64,000 nucleotides of DNA, taken from assembly GCA_949317995.1 (NCBI GenBank), contig OX439035.1, positions 80,353,959-80,417,958 of the forward strand, given 5' to 3'. The notes beneath the pieces were generated by a model. It was not told the origin of the DNA. It ran no database searches and saw only the letters and a list, made by a program, of their open reading frames with translations. This document shows, piece by piece, positions 24,230 to 33,935 of the stretch. Position numbers and translations under genes: made by a program. Position 1 is the first letter of the stretch, and every line of letters starts with the position of its first letter. The DNA is from Acholoe squamosa (taxonomy: Eukaryota > Annelida > Polychaeta > Phyllodocida > Polynoidae).

Positions 24230-27200
24230 GTAGCCATTACTACTATGTTCTATTACTAATGGCTATCGTTATACCAGGATATGAATACACACACTAGATA
24301 TCAAATTTTATCTTATACCAATGCCTTTTGGTAATTTGAATTAATTGTTTGAAATCGCTATCTGTAAAGTCCTATTCAGAAGAAGGATCACGACTGAGCA
24401 CCATGGCCATTAATGTCAAATCAATCTAGCTCATACAAGTTTTAGTTGACTAAGCCCTTACTTTGTTGGCCCCGAGGGAATACTTCATCAGAAGGGGACC
24501 AGAGACTATAACTCAGGCCCAAAAATACTAAGTGAGCCTTAATGGGATACAGAGGCTATATATGGCGAAGTAGGATTATGTGTGAGAGGGGGCAAAAGAA
24601 GGGATCTATGCAGTAAGAACAGTTCATATCATTCAGCTTAGTTATAATCATTCAAACTACTTTACTTCTATCAGTCTTTCTAGATATTGGATCCGACTAT
24701 ATGAGCATTTCACTCTTTCCCTTTGTGTGAACTTAGGGAACCGTCAAGGTAATTAGACACATGTGGTTTATTGTTTAAATCATGTCTGTAAAAAACAAGT
24801 GCAATTAATATTATGGAGTCTGGGCTGAGCCTCATTTTGCGTTTAGTCTCCCATTCCCCGATCAATACCCCTCTAATCAGCTGTCCATTCCAGATGTTCA
24901 GATCAGAGATGAACTGTCACTTTCTATGATGGCATTTTGTCAGTATGGTAATCTTGAGCTATCCCATCACTTCGACAGTACTTTATTGAAAGATAGCAAA
25001 AGCTGGAAACAGAGACCGACAATCAATAACCCATGGTTGATAAATTGCATGTTGCCGACATTGACTAAAGTAACAGAATTTAGGACCGACATTTGAAATA
25101 GCATTATACATAACTGCTGTTTGGAGTTACAACTGGGAGTGAAAATGTATTTAATTAAGACTCAGAATGCTCTTAAGGGGCGATTAAAGAAAATTGTCAG
25201 AAACATTCACTTGAAACCAATAGAGGCCATAAGAAGTCACAATTCTGTGATTAAAGGGCTACGACCTGGCACAGACAACCTAGGCTTGTTAAAAAGTCTT
25301 CACTGCAGATGAATTAGATAAATTGAGGTAATCATCCCCCTTTGATTGAGGAAAGTCATCATTTCCATTGCCTCATTTCTCCCAACAGTGACCAGGAGAC
25401 CCTACTATAACATAATGTGATATATCCTGTATAACCCAGATCATATGATATATTAGTAGTCTTAAAAGAGACCTGTTTTTATTCAGGTTCTGTGTATCTG
25501 CATCTATGTAATACTACTGAATTATATATCAGACAAAGCACATTTATTTTCTTATTTTAGGATCACACAATATTGTTATGACGAGTATCTAGCATGTTAA
25601 TGCAAGAGAAACCCAGAAGGAAAATGTTCAGGATACTATGATGAAATGTGTTATATAATGTTCTTATCAAACATGCTAATCGATATCATAGAATCTTAAG
25701 TTGAAAATCGTTATTTCATAGGCAAAGAATAGGTTAATAGTGACTATATACTACATTTTTTTTAATGTTGAAGACATATATTATCCACAACATATGAATT
25801 CAACTTCCTGTCAAATGTTTCACTTGTATCTGTTGTTGGTTTATTGCATTTCGTGCATCTTTAAAAACAAATAGCGGATAAATGAGAAGATCCCAGCAAT
25901 TCCATTATGCTTTCTGAATTCAGCACCCTTGAATCGACAGAGTTCAGTTGGTTTTATCTGTTGTTGGTTTTTGTGATTCCTCAGTGACAAAAAACAGGCA
26001 TATCAAACAGGCACATCCAGAACATAAACACCTGTTCTGTTGACATCCACTGCTTTAATGGTTTATGAAGCCTATATTCAAAGGGAAATTACTGCACTTA
26101 ATGCCTTAATGGATGTGGGGTAGCCATATGGTTTCAGTGTGTGTGTGTGGGGGGGGGGGCTTTTTAAAGGACACCAGGGGATTCTATTCAAAATTGAGGT
26201 TTTTGGATATATTCATAGATTGAGACCGTCATTTAGCATGAAAGGGCATTTTTAATTGAGTTTTAATCTTTTTATTGTCATACAATTCAACTTGATGGGC
26301 CCATATTCTGATTCTGGGGGAGCTGTGTTTCCTCACTTTTACATAAGTGGTGCTACAATAGCATGACCGTCATGGTTGACTGCACATGCTCTTAACCCCA
26401 GAAAACGTCCCCATTGACATTCTTACCTACAACTGGTGTTCAATTATGTAACCCACAGTCTCAAGACTGTAAGACCATTAGGCTTTATACTGTAAATAAA
26501 TAGAATGGAGGGATCTGTTAAATTGTATCATGGTGACCACAAGTCCATTGTAAGATCATCTCTCCCATCTACACGATGCTTAGAATGGCCCTGGAACCAC
26601 TGAACATGGCAGGGGTCTGTATGGCAGGGGTCTGTATAAGGACATCTGTCCCGCCTATATTTATATACATGACGCCCACAACGGCCCATATGCCTCTGTA
26701 CCCAGCTAACATGGGCCCTAGATATGTTCATTCAGAGGCCCAGCAATTGATGTCCACTGAAACCAAGTCCCATGGGTTTGAGGGCAGTTTGTGGCCAAAT
26801 GATGCCTGTGTGCATTAATTAAAGTAGACCCCTGTCTTGTTTTGACCTTTATGAAGCTGTCCTACTTACTGTGATAATTTATAATTGTCAATATATCCTC
26901 CCTGTGGGTTGGAATTGATCACACATGTCTCAAATGTCAACAAAACATCTCATCCATCAAGTTGGGATTGAACTTCCTGTCCCTAGATGGTCCCTAGGTG
27001 GCAGACCTTTACAGTTCATATTTTACTCACCAGAGGGACCTTGTGTCCCTCCCACCTGTACCACTACAAAGACAACAGTCAGACTGACCAGGAACCAGCA
27101 CTTGCCACCTTGCCCAACATGTCTGACTGAGTTCTAGATATCAGGTTACAAAAAGCAAAGGCATGGCATATGATGTTACATTTCAAAACAATACACAACA

Positions 27201-27593
27201 AGTAGGTAGGTCTTAGAGTTAAGATATCAAAGACCATCCCCACATAAGACTAGGGACCCAGTTTTTATTGGGGGCTTGGGAAACTACTCTGAAAGTTCCA
27301 CCACCACAACACCAGTGCCACCGCTTGCCATTGCTCCTTTTAGCGATGGTTCCGTCTAATGCCTCTGGAGTTCAGACAGAGGGGAGTTAGAACCAGTGTC
27401 AGGATTTCTAATCACGCCTATATTATGCCCACAGCGGCCCTTGTGCCTCTGAACATCAAAGCCAAGGTGCCTGTTGCCCTGTGTTGTAGGTTTGCATTTC
27501 TCACACCTAAAAAGGTGCGACCTCTTTGAGATGTTCCTTAGTCACAGCAATTGAGGTTTGCAACACCTTTTGTGTAAAGGGTAGTGTTATAGG
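24230..27593. other. Non-coding DNA up to the Gypsy element
   Basis: AT-rich, no gene recognised. A short segment with ATATT...CGCCCACA.CGGCCC..TGCCTCTG occurs twice (about 26655-26700 and 27420-27460), a weak dispersed duplication. Confidence 0.45.
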
Positions 27594-27733
27594 TGTGGTG
27601 GTCCCGCGTCGTCTTCGAGGTACCTTCGTGGTCCTCGTGGGCGACGTCGAGAGCACCTCTATTACCCGACGCCTGGGGGCGCTGGAGTCCAGCGCCACGT
27701 CACCACTTGGTCACGTGGCCCTCGACTCCGGTG

Positions 27734-27740
27734 TATATAA
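27734..27740 (+). promoter_or_regulatory. LTR TATA box
   Basis: TATATAA, preceded about 20 bp upstream by GGTCACGTGGCCC. In a Gypsy LTR this is the expected promoter of the genomic RNA. The same box recurs in the 3' LTR at 40213-40219. Confidence 0.75.
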
Positions 27741-27901
27741 GGCCGTTGTACGGCCTTCCTCAGGGTCAGTCCAGCCCCGACTGACCATTGTGAGCAATGG
27801 TCGGCGGCTGCCCGGCTACCATATTCTAATACTCCTCTGTGCTACTGCACAGAGGGGGTTCATGTGGAATATTAACTCTAGACACTAGAAGGCCTAGTGT
27901 C
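27739..27901 (+). other. Stem-loop series in the LTR R/U5 region
   Basis: Perfect short stems in a row: 27739-27757 (7 bp), 27765-27785 (7 bp), 27783-27802 (8 bp, loop TGAG), 27834-27855 (9 bp, loop TACT) and 27881-27901 (8 bp). The second and third overlap by 3 bases, so they could be alternatives. The third has the hexaloop GTGAGC when drawn with one less pair, identical to one hairpin of the internal chain near 36.3 kb. Confidence 0.6.
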
Positions 27902-27976
27902 GAACCTGCAATAGAGTTTAAACTCTGCCACCTGTAACTGTGATCGAGAACGGCTGATGCCTATGTGTTATTAGAC

Positions 27977-27982
27977 AATAAA
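27977..27982 (+). terminator. LTR polyadenylation signal
   Basis: AATAAA about 240 bp downstream of the TATA box, in the position expected for R/U5 processing. The copy in the 3' LTR is at 40456-40461. Confidence 0.6.
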
Positions 27983-28062
27983 GTTTTAACTGGAACCTGA
28001 ATAGTTGTTCTTCGTTGTTTATCGAAAGATTCGATATAACATCGAGGGGTAGAACGCTACAC

Positions 28063-28077
28063 TGGTGCCGTGACCAG
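28063..28077 (+). promoter_or_regulatory. Primer-binding site, probably tRNA-His
   Basis: TGGTGCCGTGACCAG begins one base after the 5' LTR. Its first 12 bases are complementary to the 3' end of animal tRNA-His (which ends ...GTCACGGCACCA). The identification of the tRNA rests on remembered tRNA sequence. Confidence 0.7.
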
Positions 28078-28121
28078 TTGTTAACTTTAGTCCGCATAGG
28101 TACTGCGAGCTTAAGTTCAAC

Positions 28122-30890
28122 ATGCAGGGTCACTTGGATGAAGGTGATGACCCCAATCATCAACATCAAGTGACTACAGGCCCGTTAGTGGATATGAATG
28201 ATCCACTAATTGGTGGTGGTTTGAACCACACCCTGATATTAGGCCCATCGTCTGACCCGTTGGGCCTGTATCAAAGGAGCCGGCTACTCAATTGGCGAGT
28301 ATCGACTCAACTCTCTCCGGCGGCTGAGAACTTCTTGAGGACACAGAGTTTGTCCTATGTAGAAAAATCAGCCTCGCCCGTGGGAACTCCAATGGGCCTT
28401 GGCAGTTGGTCCTTCGAGGGTCCCTCGCCCGTGTCGATACAAGGAAGTATTGACAGTGGCAGGGGGCTCAACGAGGAGTTGCTACAAGAGCAGCAACGCC
28501 AACTGCGCCAGGGTCGCCAACAGTTGGATGCTCTCGCGAGTAACACCATGAAAGCTCAGGAGAAGAGTACAGAAATAGAGCTGAAATTGGAACAGCTTAG
28601 GCAGCAGGCGTTAGAGGCTTCGAACAAGACTCAGATCGCAAATAGAGAACTTACTGATCTTCAGGAGAAGGTCAAGCAGCTCTCTAGCGAAAAGGAGTCC
28701 TTGCTTGCAACGAAGTCAGAGATCGAGCGTAGTCGGTTGACAGCAATGGATTGTCAATCGCTAAAAGCAAAGATCGATCGCCTTGCTACAAGCCGCCGAG
28801 AATGTGTCGAGAGAGCTCGAAACGATTTTTGGGATGCCCAGCACGAGCAGACGTCCCTTAAACATAAGTTGAAACTACAAGAAGTAGAAAAGACTATGTT
28901 GGAGGAACAACTGCAAGAGTTGTGGCATAAGTTGAACCAACAATCAGCCGAGCATACTGAAGAAGTAGCTGAGCACCTAACGGCTTATGAAAAGCAGGTG
29001 AAACAGCTACGTCAGGAACGGGAGTCGTTACTCTGTCAGATGCAAGCTGACGAGGATGCTCGAGCCAGGGACGAGGCAGAAATGCGTCGTCGCTGTGAGG
29101 AACGAATCGAACACGCAAACAAAATGGCGGAATATCAGGTCTTAATGGAACAAAAAGCGAGGCATGAGGCCGAGCTTAATTCCTTGAAGTCTGAATCCCT
29201 AGTAGCCCAGTCACTGAAAGATCAGAAGGATTCGGACACTTTGGGAGCCATACGTGGTGAAATCGATGAGCTCCGACGAGAGATATTGTCTCGCAGAAAG
29301 GCTGATGAAGCCAGGGTGAATAAAGAAGTTCGTGATGAACTCGCACTCGAAGAACGTCTGAAGGAGCAGACGGAATCGAAATTGCGTACCGCTAGACTTC
29401 GAGATAAGCAACAAAGTAGTGAATGCAGCACTACTAGAGTTGCTACTCAAGGGGATCTAGTCGAAAACCCTGACTACAGAGAGTGGCTTGACCATGCCAT
29501 GAAGGAGGCCAAGCAACTCTTTGCCATCAGCGAGCAACGAGATCTCTCGAAACCCGAACATGCCCGCCTGGAATTCCTAGTGTCGGAATTAAGACAGGCG
29601 GAACGTTCAAAACAGCAGGCGGAGATAGATAGAATGGTGGGAGCAATCGACGACATCTCGAAAGTGGATTCGAGGTCGCGCCGGACCCAACCAGTTCCTT
29701 CAATGCCGCGCACCGATGGTCTAAGTGAAGTGATCGGGCAGTTCTCGACCCCTATCACGACCCAACAACATGTTGATCCACCCAAATATAGGGATATCAG
29801 ATTCGAGGCTTCGCGGTTGAGTGATGCCGATTCTGGTAATCCCTGGGGGATGAATCACAGTCGTGCAGACACGACTATGAGAAACATGGGGATGGACCAT
29901 CAAATACCTAGAAGAGGCACAACATTCGCCCTTGATCAGGTCAGGAGATCAAGCAGAATGTTTGAAAATACCTCTATCGGGCATGAACCAGCCCGAACTA
30001 GGTCAGTCGAGTGCCCTCCATTTACATGGAAGGACGATTGGCTCCGTTGGTACCACGGATTCAATCACGTCCGTCGAGTAAATGTATGGACCTCGAGTAT
30101 GGCATTAGCTCAACTCCTCATGTTACTCCAGAATGGCCCTGCAGCTGATACTGTGTGGCTATGGGAGGAGCATGGAGATGGGACTTTGGAGGGACTGGTC
30201 GACATGGTAACGGAAGCCATGACTTCTAGCCTTCAAGACCCCATTGTTACAATGGAGAAGATACGCCAAGGCAAGAACGAAAGCATTAGAGCCTATGGCT
30301 TTGCTTTGAGACGTCTTGCCGGCGATGCCTATCCAGGTGTGGACTTCTCGGTTGAATGGCTCATAACCAAAGTCAACCAGTTGTTCATAGGAGGATTGTA
30401 TGACGTTGATTTACAACAAGACGTTCTTCGGGAGTGGCGTACTTACATGTCCCTAAAGGATCTCATGGACTTGGCAGACGAGTTGTTGCGGAAACGACAA
30501 CTCCTGCCGAAGTTGGTGAATCCTACCTCGACAAATGCATTGTCGGCGTTGGCCGACGCCGCTTTGGTTAAGGAAGGACAGGGCGAAGTCTCCTCATACT
30601 CGAAGCCCGGGGCGGGGAGTAAGACTAAGAAAGGTCAGAAATCCGCTGGTAAATCGAAAACACCAAACAAGGCCTCCAAACCCAAGGTACAGGAGCAGAC
30701 CTTCTCGCTGAGTCAATTGAAGAATTTACTCAGGGTTATCGAGGGAGGGGATGTCCCTGGTACTAGCTCGGAGAAGCCGAGTACCCCTCCGTCCGACGCC
30801 AAGTGTTGGAACTGCAAGAAGCAGGGGCATTTCGCACGAACTTGCCCCGAGCCGATTAAAGGACTACCACCTGACGCGACGGAAAACTGA
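28122..30890 (+). CDS. gag: Gag polyprotein of the Gypsy element
   Basis: 922 residues from the first ATG after the primer site. About residues 105-400 are a long Gln/Glu/Arg-rich coiled coil, unusual for Gypsy Gag, which normally starts with the capsid-like domain. A retrotransposon Gag/capsid region follows at about 625-790 (FTWKDDWLRWYHGF, MEKIRQGKNESIRAYGFALR). After a Lys/Ser-rich linker comes one CCHC zinc knuckle, CWNCKKQGHFARTC, near residue 895, which binds RNA. The stop (30888-30890) lies within a 16-base overlap with Pol in the -1 frame. Confidence 0.92.
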   Translation: MQGHLDEGDDPNHQHQVTTGPLVDMNDPLIGGGLNHTLILGPSSDPLGLYQRSRLLNWRVSTQLSPAAENFLRTQSLSYVEKSASPVGTPMGLGSWSFEGPSPVSIQGSIDSGRGLNEELLQEQQRQLRQGRQQLDALASNTMKAQEKSTEIELKLEQLRQQALEASNKTQIANRELTDLQEKVKQLSSEKESLLATKSEIERSRLTAMDCQSLKAKIDRLATSRRECVERARNDFWDAQHEQTSLKHKLKLQEVEKTMLEEQLQELWHKLNQQSAEHTEEVAEHLTAYEKQVKQLRQERESLLCQMQADEDARARDEAEMRRRCEERIEHANKMAEYQVLMEQKARHEAELNSLKSESLVAQSLKDQKDSDTLGAIRGEIDELRREILSRRKADEARVNKEVRDELALEERLKEQTESKLRTARLRDKQQSSECSTTRVATQGDLVENPDYREWLDHAMKEAKQLFAISEQRDLSKPEHARLEFLVSELRQAERSKQQAEIDRMVGAIDDISKVDSRSRRTQPVPSMPRTDGLSEVIGQFSTPITTQQHVDPPKYRDIRFEASRLSDADSGNPWGMNHSRADTTMRNMGMDHQIPRRGTTFALDQVRRSSRMFENTSIGHEPARTRSVECPPFTWKDDWLRWYHGFNHVRRVNVWTSSMALAQLLMLLQNGPAADTVWLWEEHGDGTLEGLVDMVTEAMTSSLQDPIVTMEKIRQGKNESIRAYGFALRRLAGDAYPGVDFSVEWLITKVNQLFIGGLYDVDLQQDVLREWRTYMSLKDLMDLADELLRKRQLLPKLVNPTSTNALSALADAALVKEGQGEVSSYSKPGAGSKTKKGQKSAGKSKTPNKASKPKVQEQTFSLSQLKNLLRVIEGGDVPGTSSEKPSTPPSDAKCWNCKKQGHFARTCPEPIKGLPPDATEN

Positions 30891-31090
30891 GGCGGGCGGC
30901 TCGACGTGGCAATCGAGCTGCCCGACCATCGAAAAGCCAAGGTATCAGCACCTCTGGCACTCCTGATCAGACGACAGTAGATTCGAGGGAACTAGGTAAG
31001 GTCCCGGTAGGGCCGTCCCAGCCCTTTACCACAGCGGCACCGGTTGATCACCGGTCGGGTTCCGAAGATGTCGGTGTAGAAAAAGCCTCA

Positions 31091-33868
31091 ATGGCCAAGG
31101 AACAGGGCGCTGGCAGCCCGAACTCCGAGGTCGAGGGTTCGACTGGATCGAAAGTGAAAGTCGACGCCGGGAGAGAAGCCCTGATGCGGCAGCTGGCCAG
31201 AGTCTGCGCAACAGAGCTTCCCTCAGATGATCCCTGTCTCTCTTTTCTGAAGAGGAGGGGGATCGATCTGAGTACTGACGTAGGGTTGAGAATGCTAGCA
31301 GGAACCGCCCCCTTGTCGGGGAAACGATGGTACCTGTCTGCAGAGATTCGAGGGCGTTCTCTGGACTTCCTGATAGATACTGGTGCCAGCCACACCATTG
31401 TCTCTCGAGAACTCGCGAAAACGTTAGTGGTGCCGTCAGATAATCTCTACGAGGGAATAACGGCGTGCACTGCGTCTGGAGCCGAAATGCGGACCTATGG
31501 TCGATTGGTTCTACCTCTTAAGGTCGCATCGACCCACTATGTGTTTAGCCCAATAGTGGCCGATGTGGCTGACGATGGCATTCTGGGGCTCGACTTCGCG
31601 GCATTATACGGTATGATCCTGAACCCAAGGACGGGTCAATTGGTCATGACCGAGCCGGTAGAAGAGCACCATCAGTGTAAACTGAAGAGAGTGTCATCGA
31701 TAGCCTCAGTAGCACAGACCACTAGGATACCTGCCAGACATCGGTGCGATGTCTTGGTAAAATCCGAAGGTCTGGAAAGAGACCGACAGGGCATAGTCGA
31801 ACCCGACCTGAACACTCTGAGATGTTTAGGGTTGGTTGGTGAGGCTGCCCTTGTCAGCAATGTTCGTCGAACAGTGTTTCCCGTCTGTAATCCACTGAAT
31901 CGAGACATTGTCCTGGAGAAAGGCCAGGTGGTCGGTACTATACAGTATGCTGACAGAAACGGTGAACTCTCGTCACCGGAGGTAGGATCCGTGATGATGC
32001 GTCTCGAGCAAGAAGCTGCAGACATCGAGACGGCAGAAATCGCGAGCACCCACACGGGGGAGCTCCCTACCTGGCTGTTAGACATGTATGGCGACACCCA
32101 CCTGACCCAGCCAGAGGAAAGACTGAAGCTGTCCGCCTTACTACGTAAGCATGTGGATGTCTTTAAATCCCCAGATGAGCCGTTAGGGCGCACCGATCGA
32201 TGTCTGCATAACATCGACACGGGTGACGCACAACCTATCCGAGTCCCTTATAGAAGGATTCCGCTCAGCAAGAAGGCTGCGGCGGATGAACAACTTAAGG
32301 AGATGTTGGATACGGGGGTGGTTAGGCCAAGTACTAGTCCCTGGTCCAGTCCCGTCCAGATGGTGACGAAGAAGGATGGGACCATGAGATTCTGCGTCGA
32401 TTATCGATGTCTGAATGGAGTGACTAAGAAAAATGCTTACCCCCTCCCGCGCATCGACGAATCCTTGGATGCCCTAGGAGGAAACAAGTGGTTTAGTTGT
32501 CTCGATCTCCAATCTGGATATTGGCAGATCGGGATGAATCCCGACGACGTCGAGAAAACCGCTTTTTCCTACCAGAGGGGGCTCTACGAGTTCGATCGCA
32601 TGGCGTTTGGTTTGTGTAACGCCCCCGCCACATTCGAGCGAATGATGGAGGAGATGTTGAGAGGTTTGCTAGGTAAAAGTTGCCTGGTTTACCTCGATGA
32701 TATCATCGTCTTCGGCAAAACGACGGATGAAGCAATGGCGAATCTGGCAGAAGTCTTCAACAGGATTCGGGCATGGGGACTGAAGTTGAAACCTAAAAAA
32801 TGTCAACTTTTTAGGACTTCAGTCGAGTACCTGGGCCGAATCGTGTCTGAACAGGGTATAGAAGCCAACCCGGGGAAAATTAGCGATGTAATGACTTGGG
32901 CTAGGCCCACTACAGTGAAGGAAATCCGATCCTTCATTGGTTTTTGTTCCTACTACCGAGAGTTCATCCCGGGGTTCGCGGAACTCGTGAGTCCTTTGCA
33001 GGACTTAGTGATCCAAAAACCTAAAGGTAGTAGAGGTCGTTACGAGGCATTCGCGTGGACGGAGAAAGCCGAACATGCTTTTGTCGAGTTAAAACGAAGT
33101 TTCAGGGAGACACCTGTACTTCGATTCCCCACACCCGACGGTCGTTTTATCTTGGACACTGACGCTAGCAACACAGCGATCGGGGCTGTTCTATCCCAGG
33201 TGCAGGATGGAATGGAGGTCCCGATCTCATTTGCCAGCAACACTCTAAGTAAAACACAACGAAACTACTGCACTACCAAAAGGGAACTGTTGGCAGTTGT
33301 CGTGTACACCAGGAAGTTTAGGCACTACCTTTATGGTGGTAACTTCACTATCCGCACCGATCATTCGTCTTTGAAATGGCTCCTAAATTTCAAAGAGGCT
33401 GAGGGAATGATGGGTAGGTGGCTGGCCCACCTTTCGGAGTTCGGTCTCGAAAACTCTAAGATCGAACATCGAAGTGGGGCCAAGCATCTAAACGCCGATG
33501 GCCTTAGTCGTATCCCTGTGCGGCTATGCCAGAGGTCGGATTGCACAGACTGCGGCAGTCATAATGCTGTTTTGGCAGCTGTAAGTGGTTTAGTAGGCAG
33601 CCGGGTGGGTGTTGCATTTTGGTCTCTCGATGAACTCATTGATGCTCAGAAAGCGGACGCTGACATCAAACGAGTTGCTGAATGGCTAGTTAAGGGGGCT
33701 AAACCCACTAGGCCTGATGTATCGATCGAGAGCGCCGAGGTACGGAAATTAGTAGGGCAATGGCCTCTACTAACCTTCCGTGAAGGCTTGTTGTGTCGCT
33801 GGAAAGTCGAGGCGGGTCGAGCTAGGCGCACGATTCAAGTAGTTGTACCACGCCAACTGAGGGGGTGA
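31091..33868 (+). CDS. pol: Pol of the Gypsy element: protease, reverse transcriptase, RNase H
   Basis: 925 residues from the first ATG, but the frame is open from 30875, overlapping the end of gag in the -1 frame. Translation by frameshifting from Gag is therefore likelier than initiation at 31091. Aspartic protease: LIDTGASHTIV, Asp near residue 96. Reverse transcriptase: FCVDYRCLN, LQSGYWQI, FGLCNAPATF and active-site YLDD near 535. RNase H: DTDASNTAIG near 690, then RTDHSSLKWLL. The frame ends at a TGA just inside the zinc-binding start of integrase, where a G run coincides with a change of frame. Confidence 0.93.
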   Translation: MAKEQGAGSPNSEVEGSTGSKVKVDAGREALMRQLARVCATELPSDDPCLSFLKRRGIDLSTDVGLRMLAGTAPLSGKRWYLSAEIRGRSLDFLIDTGASHTIVSRELAKTLVVPSDNLYEGITACTASGAEMRTYGRLVLPLKVASTHYVFSPIVADVADDGILGLDFAALYGMILNPRTGQLVMTEPVEEHHQCKLKRVSSIASVAQTTRIPARHRCDVLVKSEGLERDRQGIVEPDLNTLRCLGLVGEAALVSNVRRTVFPVCNPLNRDIVLEKGQVVGTIQYADRNGELSSPEVGSVMMRLEQEAADIETAEIASTHTGELPTWLLDMYGDTHLTQPEERLKLSALLRKHVDVFKSPDEPLGRTDRCLHNIDTGDAQPIRVPYRRIPLSKKAAADEQLKEMLDTGVVRPSTSPWSSPVQMVTKKDGTMRFCVDYRCLNGVTKKNAYPLPRIDESLDALGGNKWFSCLDLQSGYWQIGMNPDDVEKTAFSYQRGLYEFDRMAFGLCNAPATFERMMEEMLRGLLGKSCLVYLDDIIVFGKTTDEAMANLAEVFNRIRAWGLKLKPKKCQLFRTSVEYLGRIVSEQGIEANPGKISDVMTWARPTTVKEIRSFIGFCSYYREFIPGFAELVSPLQDLVIQKPKGSRGRYEAFAWTEKAEHAFVELKRSFRETPVLRFPTPDGRFILDTDASNTAIGAVLSQVQDGMEVPISFASNTLSKTQRNYCTTKRELLAVVVYTRKFRHYLYGGNFTIRTDHSSLKWLLNFKEAEGMMGRWLAHLSEFGLENSKIEHRSGAKHLNADGLSRIPVRLCQRSDCTDCGSHNAVLAAVSGLVGSRVGVAFWSLDELIDAQKADADIKRVAEWLVKGAKPTRPDVSIESAEVRKLVGQWPLLTFREGLLCRWKVEAGRARRTIQVVVPRQLRG

Positions 33869-33935
33869 GGTACTCTCCTTTTGCCACGGACACCGAACAG
33901 CGGCACATTTTGGTCGTAAACGAACGCTCGAAAAA

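Larger units (their letters stand above)
27594..28061 (+). repeat. 5' LTR of the Gypsy element
   Basis: 468 bp, starting TGTGGTGG and ending CGCTACA. It matches 40073-40540 at all positions but one. It contains a CACGTG box, a TATATAA box (27734-27740), a run of stem-loops after it, and AATAAA at 27977-27982. Confidence 0.95.
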
